The translations under genes were made by a program, and so were the position numbers. Positions 1 to 10,812 of a stretch of 64,000 nt of DNA are shown piece by piece; the first letter of the stretch is position 1; each line of letters opens with the position of its first letter. Location: positions 7,130,001 to 7,194,000 of the forward strand of contig NC_079886.1 of assembly GCF_029227915.1 (NCBI RefSeq), given 5' to 3'. This stretch comes from Hydractinia symbiolongicarpus (lineage: Eukaryota; Cnidaria; Hydrozoa; Anthoathecata; Hydractiniidae). The notes beneath the pieces were generated by a model. The model did not search any database. It saw only the letters and a list, made by a program, of their open reading frames with translations, and was not told the origin of the DNA.

Positions 1-1338
1 ATGTTTTTACCCAGTCCTTTTCCGCGTTCGAAGTTCAGTAAAAATGGCGATTGAGAATGGCATGGTCAAGTAAACAAATTCAGTTTAAGCTTATGAAAGA
101 CAATTTTGGTTGTATTTAAATACTTTTTTCTTTACTTTTGTGCCGAGATGTAACTAATATCAAGTTTTATTGTTTTACTGGACAGTACCTTTAATATCAC
201 TCTAGTGTACAACCCTTATTTGCCAATTTCACAATTTAGCTGGCATATTTGATCAGTTAATGACACTTTTCACTAGTGGACACTAGTGGACTCTCGTTTT
301 CATCAGTTCCATCCAAAAAGAAGCCCGTTCAAGAAAGAGACGCTTGCAACTCAGCATACTCTCTTATTGAACTCTAGTGGCATTAAAACGAAAAGCCAAA
401 AACTCAATAGATATATTTGTTAATATGGAAATTTCTAGTGTATTGGAGCAGAGTCTGTGATTTAGCTTTTCTAGCATGTTTTAATTTGTTCTAAGGTGTT
501 TACCACTTTAAAGCCGGTTTTACATGATCAAATTTTATATGACATATACTATATGATCATTATTAACTTGATTGTGTAACATACGTTATATGATGAGAAT
601 TTCTATGATCATATGTATGTGATCAAATTTTATAAGATAGAACACGTCCTTTTTTTATATGATATAATGATCATAACAAACCTATTGTCTTCTATTGAAA
701 TTGAGATGTTAACCAATCATAGTCCGTTTTTAATTGTGCCGAAGTTATGTAAACATGAAAAAAAAACATAGAAAAGACTGAGAAAATATTTAAAATAAAT
801 ATTCATCTCTGGGTACTGTGTTATGACCAGTTATATATATTTTTTTAAGAGAAGTCAAAGTATTTCGCCAAAATTTTTGCCAATATATGCAAGTAATTTT
901 TATAGTAATCTTCTAAACGCAACTCAGAAATCAAAGTCCCATAAAGACCAAGTTATGGCTACATACTCAGCCATGACTTAACCCAATATTTTCTTTTTCT
1001 TCTTCCTGACTTTTTTTTGAGATGAATGCAATTATTACAGCAGTGGCAAATTCCCGTCGCTCATGAAAAAGAAGTGAAAGTAAAATTTGATACACGAGAA
1101 GAACAGGTGGTTTATATGATTATATATCATATGTCATAAAATAACTCATTTTATTTGTGCACTTTTAGTAATCGTTTTCCTCATATTCTTATTCTGAATC
1201 ACTGCGATATTCAACTCTGCTTCGACCTTTAAGTCCTTTATCATCATTTTTTAGTATAAAGTCTACCGTTTCTTAAGTTTTGATTTATTTGACACCAATT
1301 GTTTTTTTTTCCTCATTAATAATGGTGTATTTTGTCAG
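1..1338. other. Mostly non-coding, AT-rich; possible early exons
   Basis: I see no certain gene here. A Kozak-like ATG at 44-46 opens seven codons before a possible GT at 65. An open stretch 1041-1106 reads W-Q-I-P-V-A-H-E-K-E and is bounded by AG and GT, but its phase does not join the exon at 1339. Short AT-rich motifs of the type TGATCAAATTTTATA recur at about 521 and 621, with inverted versions between them, which suggests a decayed hairpin repeat. Confidence 0.3.
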
Positions 1339-1733
1339 TGTGTCCGTGAAAGGCGCATCCCGTAACGGAAACACAAAATTTTTAAAATGCACCCCAATAC
1401 CAAATGTGATATATTTTTGTCCACTATGTTGCGCTACAGGTGAATTTAAAGAACGGGCGTATATACCCGTGGATTTTTCCACTGGCTAACAGGTAGTTTT
1501 AATTATATTTTCTAAAGAAAAACGGATTTGGTAAACTGTTTTCTGTTTCTGTTTCTGTGTGAAATTTTTCCCAAAAATTCCATTTTGATTTCATTGATAC
1601 CCATACCTTTTCAGGAATATTTGGGGAAAAACTTTATGAACTGCTCAGCAAACTACAGAGAAATGATCAAGGCTTAACCGGACCCACTGTATGTGTTACA
1701 GGGAGGAAAAGAGCTATGGTCTTTAATAAGTAG
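1339..1733 (+). CDS. Unrecognised gene, last two coding exons (putative)
   Basis: Two exon candidates join in phase. The first is 1339-1439, after TTTTGTCAG and before GTGAAT. The second is 1615-1733, after CCTTTTCAG and ending in TAG. The predicted C-terminus contains a cysteine-rich patch (F-C-P-L-C-C) and then I-F-G-E-K-L-Y-E-L-L-S-K-L-Q and ends G-R-K-R-A-M-V-F-N-K. I do not recognise the family. Upstream exons are unresolved: the open stretch at 1041-1106 and the ATG at 44 are possible but their phases do not link cleanly. The gene would end about 310 bases before the CISD3-like start, on the same strand. Confidence 0.35.
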
Positions 1734-2045
1734 TTATAGATCATCCTTGTCTTGAAACAAATTAGTAAAAGGTTCTCGCAAATTGGGACTAGTGAAGTTA
1801 TAGAATCTGTAAGGGTTGTATTAAAGGGTTCCCACACCTAAAATCTTAAAAAATATAGCATCCTAGTGTATTCCTAATAATTTCCGATTTTTTGTGAATT
1901 TCCTAAAAATCAAATTTTGAAAATTTTCTACGAACCATGTTAGTATATACATTCATTTCCTGATTCGTTATTTCCTGTAATAAGGTGTGTTTAACTTTAT
2001 GATTTCTACTTGTAGAAAATAACAGCTATAAATTGTCTAAATCAA

Positions 2046-2972
2046 ATGATGAAGCCAGCTATCGTTCTTAGGGGAATTTCAATGGTAAGCTTTTTGTATT
2101 TTGTTTAATTTCTTAATTGTATGAAAATTTGGCAGGGCTCAATTCAGATTTTCTGATAACAGATATTTGTGTTTCGAACTTCAAACTTTAACAATGTAAT
2201 AAAATTTTAAATTTAGAAAAAAAAAGCAATAAAATTATCCCTTTTTTTTTGTAAATTTAGATGCATCTAAGATGTTTCTCTTTGAGTCTTCAATCTTCAG
2301 ATAAAATTCCAACTGTTGCTGCAAAAGAGCCTTTTTTGTCATCTGTCGTCCAAGGAAAACGTTACTCATGGTGTTCTTGCGGGCTTAGTTCAAAACAGGT
2401 ACAGTAGAGTTGTAGAAGCAAGCTGTTTCTTGCACACATGCATGTTTATTATATATAAAAATACTGGACTTTGTCTTGGGATGTTCTTAATTATTTTTCT
2501 CATTTTTTAAACCATATTAAAAGTGGATCAAAATTGAATTTTTTATTTGGTCCTTAAAATTGCACAATATATTTAAATTTTACAAGATTTTGGTTATAGG
2601 TTGCTATAATTTATAAACTAAATAATAATTTTTGTTTTTTAGAGAACTATTTTTCAGGTTCCACGTTAGATCAACAAGATTTAAAATCTCAGATGCTTAA
2701 CGTTCCAAATTTTAAGCCTGGCTAGTGCAGTTTCTTAATTTTTGATCAAATCTATTACCTTCATCCCTTGGCAACTATTTCTTATTATTTTCTAGCCATT
2801 TTGCGATGGAAGTCATAGAAAAACGGAACTGCGTCCAGTTCGATTCAAAGCTGAAGAGACTAGCGATGTATACCTTTGCGGTTGTAAACAAACAAGCACT
2901 GCCCCATATTGTGATGGAACACATATAAGTGAAAATGTTCAGAAATGCAAAATTGGTGAAAAACTTAGTTAG
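2046..2972 (+). CDS. CISD3: CDGSH iron-sulfur domain protein (CISD3 / MiNT-like)
   Basis: Three coding exons, 2046-2084, 2261-2398 and 2796-2972, give 117 residues, close to the roughly 127 of vertebrate CISD3. Introns are GT-AG and all phase 0. An in-frame stop at 2013-2015 supports the ATG at 2046 (a second ATG follows directly). Two CDGSH motifs are visible. The first has C51-x-C53 followed by P-F-C62-D-G-S-H66; its motif is split by intron 2. The second has C87-G-C89 followed by P-Y-C98-D-G-T-H102. Each supplies the three Cys and one His that hold a [2Fe-2S] cluster in this family. Two motifs in one chain is the hallmark of CISD3, a soluble mitochondrial matrix protein, rather than the single-motif membrane-anchored CISD1/2. 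The short N-terminus rich in R, L and S fits a mitochondrial presequence. Confidence 0.9.
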
Positions 2973-3910
2973 TTTGAATTTTCTTATTACTTTTTTTATG
3001 CACCTAGGTTAGATAATTATCAAATTTATATAGCAGTCAAACCTTTGCAGCTTGGGTTTTGTTGAATTCAGTAAGAATTTAACGAGACCTCGATAAACGG
3101 TGTACGTTTCTTGTTCTCTTTAGCTTTCTCCCCGTTTATACTTAGGAGCGTAGATAAGTTAAACCCTCGTTGTAGAAAGTTGCTTTCTCCCCTCGTATAA
3201 CAAGGTCCTGCTTTTTTCCCCTCGTATAACAAGGTCCTGCTTTTTCCCCTCGTATAACAAGGTCCTGCTTTTAATAGGTTCCTGCTTTTAATAGGGTCCT
3301 GTATGTACTGTGTATTTACATGTTGACAAGTTTCATTTCCAGCTCATTGACTTGCAGATTTGCTAAAGAAACTCTATATCGTTTTCTGATTTTTGTTAGA
3401 AATGTAGTAGCGTGATTATTGAATTGTATTGTATATAAATATATATATTTGGTAATTTCATCTGTTATTGTGATACAACACTGGTGATAATTTAGCAAAT
3501 CGAAAAACTCGTGCCTTTTTTATTTAAAACGTGAGTAGACTGGACTTATTTGCGAATCAGATTATCCGGTAGTAGCTTTTAAATTTACATAATGCTAAAA
3601 TTGATTATTCTGCGCTTCGCGGGAAAATAAATTACGTTTTAAATTCAAGTCAAAAATCGTGAAAACCGGAACTGCAGCGGAAGAATGTAGGTCGCCATAT
3701 TTGTACGTATTTGTTTTGCGATGACTGGTAAGTGCGGAATCTTCCAGTTGACACCCTCATCGAGATCTTGATCTAAAAGCAAAAAGTGTTATCATCTGGT
3801 TTCAACAGTTAATAAAAAAGTTATATTTTGAGCTGCCTAATTCGAACACCGCTAATTCGATCAATTTTTTAGTCCCAAGGCTGCATTATGCTCGTTAATT
3901 CGAAATTTTG
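2973..3910. other. Intergenic; 3' end of CISD3 and a small tandem repeat
   Basis: Between 3182 and about 3275 a unit of about 30 bases (CCCCTCGTATAACAAGGTCC plus CTGCTTTTT) occurs three times in tandem. A possible poly(A) signal AATAAA lies near 3626. An ATG at about 3721 followed at once by GTAAGT resembles a tiny first exon, but no continuation was found. Confidence 0.4.
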
Positions 3911-4405
3911 GGTCAAGTCTAAAAGTCCATACGAGTAACACCACGAGTGACCACGACTAACACCACGAGTGACCAAAGTGACAACGGAGGACTACAAGTG
4001 ACTGCAAGTGACAGGGTATGAAAAGCTGAAACTATTTCAAACGATACTGAGGGACCAAGTGAGCTGGTGAGATATAATAGAATTCTGTTGTGTGTGCACA
4101 AAAGAAAAGCATGTGGAAACCGTATAGTTTTTTGAAAATTCAAAAACACCAACCAAAATTATATGAGTATGAAGCATGTGGAAACCATCCACTTTCGAAC
4201 AAAGCAATGTTCGATCGTACCTGTTGTAAAACGTTCTAATCTCAATTTTAACAATAAAGTAGATTTGAGTTTTGTAGTTGGTTAACGTAGTTGTATTAAT
4301 AGTAGTGAGTAATAATAATCGTAGTGAGTTATAGTAATCCGTATACGTAGCGATTTCCATAATGGATAAAAGAGAAAAAACGGTGAAGATTGAGTTAAGG
4401 AGGTG

Positions 4406-5319
4406 ATGGATACAGAAAAGTGGAAATACCTGGATACACACAGTAAGCTTGTACTTTATACCTCATTTGCTTTCATCTCTTTTTTCTATCCTTTTGATAT
4501 ATATTTTTTGTTGTTTTAGTACATGACGTTATGGTTATTTCTTCTGATGAAGAAACCTTTACGAACAATGACATAGGTAGATGTTAATTTTGTTTCAATT
4601 TTCATGAAGACCTGTTTTTTCCTACATTGGCTTCTTTTTTGCACAATTCGAGGCCAAAAAATGTTTTCATTTAGTTCCTGGCATCACAGCAATGTTTAAA
4701 TACTACATTTGTTACCGGAGGAACGTAAAAATATGAGATTTCTTTTTATCATAACTTTCAAAGGAACCATAATCGTCCAACCAAATCATCATTAAAATAT
4801 ATTCTCACAAAAAAATCCTATTCCTACTATTTCCTAGAAAAAACAGATCAAAAAGTACGCAAAATCGAATTTGAAAGCGTGACAAAAAACCTCCTACAAT
4901 GTACCAAGCAGTTGCTCAATCACAACTCCCTACAATGTAGCAACCGTTGCAGCCAAGCTCTATCATGTTCCCGCCTTCATTGGCACCACCTGTGATGCCA
5001 TTTTCTTGGTAACCATCGGATGTGGCTTGGTCCACTTCATTTTCACCGTACCACTATGAGCTCGTTTTCCTTCCGAAAAACGCCACTAATTGTTATTGCC
5101 GTGGACAAGAATTTGCTAATAGATATCGAGCCTACTCTCTCTAACAATGTTATAGTCAGACATATAGATAGATATAGACATATAGATATTATAGGGAAAA
5201 ATGGAGATGGCAGTATACGATTTTCAACTGATTTTCAGTACACATATTACCATCTTAATATGGATCACGTTACAAGAAAGAACCCGCTATTTCAGGGTCG
5301 GACATTCAGTCACGTATGA
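4406..5319 (+). pseudogene. Degenerate transposon-encoded protein
   Basis: Exons 4406-4442 and 4520-4576 join in phase and read M-D-T-E-K-W-K-Y-L-D-T-H then V-M-V-I-S-S-D-E-E. Exon 3 begins at 4838 after TTTCCTAG, keeps phase, then runs into frame changes and stops. In shifted frames one can follow a Pro-rich stretch (S-L-A-P-P-V-M-P-F-S-W), then Y-E-L-V-F-L-P-K-N, then N-N-V-I-V-R-H-I-D-R, and finally Y-T-Y-Y-H-L-N-M-D-H-V-T-R-K-N-P before a stop at 5319. The mix of frames shows a decayed coding region. I do not know its function; it lies inside the Mutator-like element and is probably its own cargo or accessory protein. Confidence 0.5.
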
Positions 5320-5481
5320 CGACGTTCCAAATTGAAGCAATACAATGAGCAGGTTTTATAATTAACACTTACTAATATTTTGTACAACAGCACACTTTGT
5401 GTAGGAGTCAATCAACGTGACACGGAAATGTGCTTTTAAGTTTCCTCTTGGACATTCCATTTTAGTACGACTTATACTTTA

Positions 5482-6539
5482 ATGGGAGAAATTTTCGCGA
5501 GACAATTTTTTTGGTTTTAATTTCGCGAATGCAGCATTTCGCAAAATTTCGCAGGATTAATTTTCGCGATTTAGAAATTTCGGTATTTTTTGTGGGATAA
5601 ATTTCCGCGAACGTGAGATTTTTCGTAAATATTAATTCTTTTTGGAAAAAATAATTTTCCTTGAAAATAAAAATCTAAAATATTATACAAGAGTATCAAG
5701 CTAGTTAATCTAGCTTTACTCGTCATCAACAAAATTTTGAAAAACATCAAATGCTCCTCTTTCATCACCATATCTTTGCCAGATTTCTTCTTCATCGTGT
5801 TCCTCATCGTCCAAGTTGTGACCAATACAATACATGCGTTCTCTTGATCCATGTGACAAAGAGCAGAAAGATTTAGTGATACTTCTGCATTACCTTGAAC
5901 CATTGTATCTCTATCCTCTGAAAGGGATCTAATGATGGGAGCTTGGACAAACCCATTTTGATCGCGTCTGTGATTCCAGAAGCCCTCCATCAACTAAAAA
6001 TTATTTTTCCACTCTCTAGCGAGGTCAATTCATTATACAGGTTTACCAACCACTCAGCATGTAAAGGTTTCAGGACTGACAGGCGAAGTTTTACATCTAT
6101 TTCTTCTATAGCTTTACCTTCTTGGAGTTGCTTGGAAATTTGAACAGTATACAATTCATTGAAATGCTTCGCTAAGAACTTTTTCGCATGCCCGTTTACA
6201 GTTAAATCTGAAGGCTGGTAATACATCATCATGTTAGCTGGTACGGTAGTCCGAGGACATGATTTTCTGCTAGAATTTCCAGCACTTCATCGGTCATCTG
6301 GCCTTTAAAAACGTCGAAAATGACAAGGGCTTTTTGATCACTGCTTAATGACTTTTTGAATGATTTTTCATTTTTCAACATTTTATTGAAATAAAATTAC
6401 GAGATTTATTTTCGCGAATGGCCAAAATGATAAAGATTTACGGGATTTATTTTCGTGAATGCCAAAAATTGGTCGTTTTTTGTGATTTATTTTCGCGAAT
6501 TTGGGGCAAATTGGCGAAATTTGCGAAAATTTCTCCCAT
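5482..6539 (-). mobile_element. Pogo/Tigger-like DNA transposon nested in the Mutator-like element
   Basis: Terminal inverted repeats ATGGGAGAAATTTTCGCG (left, from 5482) and the matching complement ending CTCCCAT at 6539 are flanked by the dinucleotide TA on both sides (5480-5481 and 6540-6541), the target duplication of Tc1/mariner/pogo elements. Sub-terminal sequence repeats the motif TTATTTTCGCGAAT several times. Between them, on the minus strand, lies the C-terminal half of a DDE-type transposase, so this is an internally deleted copy of 1058 bp. Confidence 0.75.
5870..6360 (-). pseudogene. Pogo/jerky-type DDE transposase fragment
   Basis: Read on the minus strand, the fragment begins with A-L-V-I-F-D-V-F-K-G-Q-M-T-D-E-V-L-E-I-L, the stretch around the second catalytic Asp of DDE_1-family transposases (D of F-D-V-F is a candidate). 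A frame change near 6240 leads to N-M-M-M-Y-Y-Q-P-S-D-L-T-V-N-G-H-A-K-K-F-L, the usual continuation in this family. A further frame change near 5990 gives G-I-T-D-A-I-K-M-G-L-S-K-L-P. The N-terminal DNA-binding half is missing. It is a relic, not a working gene. Confidence 0.65.
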
Positions 6540-6768
6540 TATTATTCATTTTACTAATTTTGTTCTTTATGGTTCTATTTTTTAAAACTTTTGTTGTATA
6601 TAATTGTTTATTAAAAAAAACACAACCTCTTTTACAAAGTTGTTTGTTACCATAATTTTTGTTGTCCTTAGTCGTTACCATACCTTACATTCTCGCAGTC
6701 ACTTGTGGTCATTCGTGGTCACTTCTGGTCACTCGTGGTGCTACTCGTGTGGACTTTTAGACTTGACC

Positions 6769-8645
6769 GAAATTTTGTGTATAAATAAAATCTTGTGGGA
6801 AAATTAAAAAACGTTTTCATTTTTATTCATTTTTATTACATCAATGGTGGCAAAATTTATTTCAATTTATCAATTAAATTAGTATTTCCAATAAAATAAA
6901 GTTTACAAGGAATTTGGAGGCCTTTCCCATCGCCAAGCAAACAATGTTAAAATATTTTTATAAAAAGTTGTAGTAAAGTTGTAATAAAGTTATATTAGCA
7001 TAAAACCTTTGACGGCGAATGTTTCTTTAGGAAAACTCAAATTTCAATATTTTTTGTCGTCAATGTCTCGTCATTAACCGCGGTTTCTAGCAATCACACC
7101 AACTGATTCAACGTTGACCGAATTGCACACTGTCGGGATACCTTAAAATTGAGTGGCCACGAGTTATGGTTAATAGATTTCGTGTCGTCATTTCGGCCTT
7201 GCTCTGACGCATATTTCCGTCGTTCGGCGTCTAAAAGGGTACGATTTGGGCACCTTACGTGGGCAGTGAAAGCGGACTTATAAGTGTTTTGGATTTTAAA
7301 TTTAAGTGTTGCTTTTAGTTAAGTTTCTTCGACTTCTTATTTCACCAAGTACTCTTTCCTCCATAGGATAATAAAATTTTAAACTTTATAAAAAGAGAAT
7401 TATTTTTCCTCTTAACACAATATAGTTTAATTTGAAAAAAATCTGGCCTACCTTTATCATGCGCAAATTAACTTCAGATTCGTGACTTTTTATTATAGCT
7501 GGCCGTTAATCCGTTTTTTCTAAGAGTTCATTTTGGCCAGCTATCTTCGGCAAAGATTTTGAGACGAAGCAATTTTTTCCTCATTTTTTAAATATGGACA
7601 AGTATGAAAGAGTCAATGCTCTACACCCAACATGCTGCAAAATCGCTATTTTTGCACACACATCAGCCAGGCAGGCAGCGTTGAAAAGTTGCTAGTCACA
7701 TTCTCCAGCACGCCCTCTCACCGAAATAATCCACGTCGGGGCCCACGAAGGCCCCGGAAATCGTAAAAAATGGCCATACCAACACGTCAGCAGCAATTTT
7801 TTAATTTTAAAATTTTGGACTTAACCATATCACCCAAGATTTTAAGTCCTCAAAACAATGACAATCTAATGTAAATCAAGTGTAAATCTAATATAGAAGT
7901 AGCCTACGCAATTACTTGTGGTGGCGAACTTCGAAATTATCTGTCTTGTCTCTTTGACAAAGATTATTGAGAAATTAGAAGCCAGGTAATAAATTTTTAT
8001 TTCCTGCTGCAGCTTTTATTACCCGGCCCCGAAAATGCAGTAAATTACCAAAGTCAAGAAAGCGTAAATTTGTGCTAGCGAAATAGGGCAAATCTCGTTT
8101 CTAGGTCTTTTTTTTGATTTCTGATATGTGGTTATTACAAAACAGAAAACAGGTGGAAAAAAAATCTCTGGAAACGAGATTGACGAGGTATCATTAAAGG
8201 CAAAGTAAGAACTTCGATCAAAGGATTTAAAACTAAATTATTATTTTTCTCAATAAATAAGTAAATACAATTATACTAAATATATATATATATATATATT
8301 TCCATGCTGACGTTTTTAGGGATTTGACAGATGCTTCATTCACAGTGACAGTGTAAAACTTTCACCAATTCCAATAGAAAATTTGCTTGCTTCACTGCGA
8401 CATAACTTATGTAGATCTAAAAAAATTATTACAGCAATTTCAAATTTTGTAAAATTATGACCGCATTTACTTGTGCCAGCGCCCGAGGCGCTTATTAAAT
8501 TCTAGCAATCCAAGGAGGGGCTCATGGCAGATTATAAAGACATTAAAATAGTTTTAAGATTTTTTAAAAAGAATTATAAAAAAACAAATTATAAAAAAAT
8601 GAATTGAATAGTCTTTGTAAGGAACCAAATTTATCCACTTTCTTT
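6769..8645. other. Intergenic, no gene seen
   Basis: No convincing exon on either strand. Contents: a hairpin MITE at 8091-8181 (arms AATCTCGTTTC / GAAACGAGATT) and an AT microsatellite at about 8279-8301. Confidence 0.5.
8091..8181. repeat. Small hairpin MITE
   Basis: The left arm AATCTCGTTTCTAGG and right arm ending CTGGAAACGAGATT pair in inverted orientation about 90 bases apart, with T-rich and A-rich inner arms. A related copy lies at about 9283-9342, and more distant relatives at about 51 kb. Confidence 0.5.
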
Positions 8646-8862
8646 TTCAAAAGAGGGCGGGGAGGGGCGCTTTATTTAGTTTTCAAAAGAGGGCGGGGAG
8701 GGGCGCTTTATTGAGTTTTCAAAAGAGGGCGGGGAGGGGCGCTTTATTTAGTTTTCAAAAGAGGGCGGGGAGGGGCACTTTATTTAGTTTTCAAAAGAGG
8801 GCGGGGAGGGGCGCTTTATTTAGTTTTCAAAAGAGGGCGGGGAGGGGCGCTTTATTTAGTTT
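8646..8862. repeat. 36-bp tandem repeat, six units
   Basis: Six head-to-tail copies of a 36-base unit whose core is AAAAGAGGGCGGGGAGGGGC followed by GCTTTATTTAGTTTTC. Copies differ at only a few positions (for example GCGC to GCAC). The guanine-rich core contrasts strongly with the AT-rich surroundings. An open frame runs through it only because 36 is a multiple of three. Confidence 0.9.
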
Positions 8863-10812
8863 TACTACAACTATTACGCCTCTCTTATATCGATGCAGTG
8901 AAACAAATCTAAACGCGTTACATAAGTTACTTGCATGTATTTATACTTCTCAAACCTGCATTTAAAACAACTTGTATTTATAAAAAACAAGCCACAACAC
9001 AGGAAGAAAAAACTAACCCGAGTTCCAGTCTGTTATTATTCCCATATTTCTGAAAAATATTGATTCTCCTTTCGAAGATACACACTGACAAGATTCTTTA
9101 TTCTCCGTATATCTAAACACGAGGTACGAGGTAAAACAACATCCCGTTGCTATGTTGTGCGAAACACTATAATCATATGAAGATGGAAACAACGTACTGA
9201 TCTTTTTAACACGGCGTAACTGATTATATATGCGGTGGTAAAATTACTTTACCGGGGGTAATGTCACTTTTCAGTCTGGAGAGTCTCGTTTCTAGGGTTT
9301 CTTTATCAATAAAAGGAACAAAGGGAGTCTTGGGAACGAGATTGTTTTTTCCGAATACTTAAGATCAGAACGACTACATACAAGCGTTATGAGATGTTAT
9401 GAAGTTTATTTTAATGTACATATAAAACAACCAGTACAAAAGAGCTAACTTCAGAAGGACCATCCCTTAAGTATGCACGCACCAACTTACTGACTTTAGA
9501 CCCTTCTCTCTTATCCCCCTATTAAGCAAATGCAAGCTTTTTTTCTTGTCTTTTTTTTTGGGAGGACGAGGGGCAATTTAGGTATTTTTATTTTACTAAA
9601 TCTTGTGTTATACAGTACTTTAAAAGGAAAAAATTTGGCGCAGATCTAATATGGCGAATGGTGAAATAATTTAAATTTGGCGCGAATTTGATTTCGCGAA
9701 GTTCAAATATTTTATATGTTATGCAAATTAATTTTGGGAAAGACCAAGTATTTAAATTTTAGGCAAATTGAATTTTGAGAAGATCAAATATTTAAAATTT
9801 TGCAAAGATCAATGCTTATTCTTTTAATACTATATTTTTAAAAGCAGGTTAAAATTCAAACCTTCACGCCAATATTTTGTAAAGTGTAAATAATTCTGAT
9901 TCGATCAGAATTACTGATTTTGCTGAAATTTCTAACTTTCTTCTTGCATGCTAAAAATATTTCCTAACAAAGTGGACACCCTGTGAGACATTCTGTAAAT
10001 ATACAAAGTTGACTGATACATACCAGGGTGTTTTTATTTCAGTGACGTCATTTATCCCATTACTTCTTCAAAGTAACATATATATCGTGATAGTAGCTTA
10101 TTTTTTTATATTGTTGTAAAAATAAATTTTTTCTTAAACAAATATTGTCCCTGGATATGTGCAGTCATGACGTCACTGTGGGTAGTCCAGGTATGACCTG
10201 CAGGCACTTTATATTCCATTTTTTTATTAAAACAAAAACAAATAAACAAAATAATCGAAGTTTTTCTGGAAGAAAGCTTTCCGCATGACTTTGTGCACCG
10301 GTATTCATATACATGTGAATTTTTTATGAGTCACGTTATGTTTTGAACTTTTAGGTTGCTAAAGGCATCACTAAAGTGTCACTTGTCATGATGTCACAAA
10401 AATGTCGCTTTGGTCACAAGATTGTGTAAATATTACACAAATAACCGAAATTAGATAATTTCATTTAAAAATATTGCAAACCACGGAATGGTGTTTTATT
10501 TACGCTAACAGCTTTATTTCTTCTGTTTACAAATTCGTTTTTATCGACACGTGTTTGTTTTGGTGTACTGAACTAATTTCAGTCCGGTTAAAACCGTTTT
10601 TATACCGAGATCACAGAACACTGGAGAACACATATTTATTAACTTATTTCAAGTCGGCTAATGCTTCAATATCTACCGTGGCAGACGGAACGAAACATTT
10701 AACACCTGATTCGGCGATTTAATTGGATCATTCTGTTTTAAACTAGTTAAAACTATGTTATAAAACGAGCTTATGAAGATTTGGATAAGCATAGCGAAAC
10801 GAATGTATCGCC
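8863..10812. other. Intergenic, no gene seen
   Basis: No supported exon. A hairpin MITE relative lies at about 9283-9342 (TCTCGTTTCTAGGG ... TTGGGAACGAGA). Around 9640-9790, short TTTGGCGCGAATTTGA-like motifs recur, probably a decayed repeat. Confidence 0.4.

Larger units (their letters stand above)
3911..6768. mobile_element. Mutator-like (MULE-type) DNA transposon, degenerate
   Basis: The two ends are long inverted repeats of about 100 bases. The left starts GGTCAAGTCTAAAAGTCC at 3911; the right is its reverse complement ending at 6768. Both continue into matching CACCACGAGTGACCA-type sub-repeats. A perfect 9-bp direct duplication GAAATTTTG flanks the element (3902-3910 and 6769-6777). Long TIRs with a 9-bp duplication are typical of the Mutator superfamily. 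Inside, relic exons on + (4406-4442, 4520-4576, then about 4838-5319) encode a decayed protein. A second transposon is nested at 5482-6539; without it the element is about 1.8 kb. Superfamily assignment is inference from the ends, since no intact transposase remains. Confidence 0.75.

Noticed and set aside
3721-3728. Tiny first exon (ATGACT-G before GTAAGT)
   Set aside because: No downstream partner exon in phase was found before the transposon at 3911.
5020-5319. A 99-codon plus-strand frame as an intact gene
   Set aside because: Only its second half matches the relic protein; the matching first half lies in another frame, so this is a decayed coding region.
8711-8965. Open frame with repeated S-F-Q-K-R-A-G-R-G
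   Set aside because: It exists only because the 36-bp repeat keeps frame; the array lies in non-coding DNA and the frame continues into random sequence.
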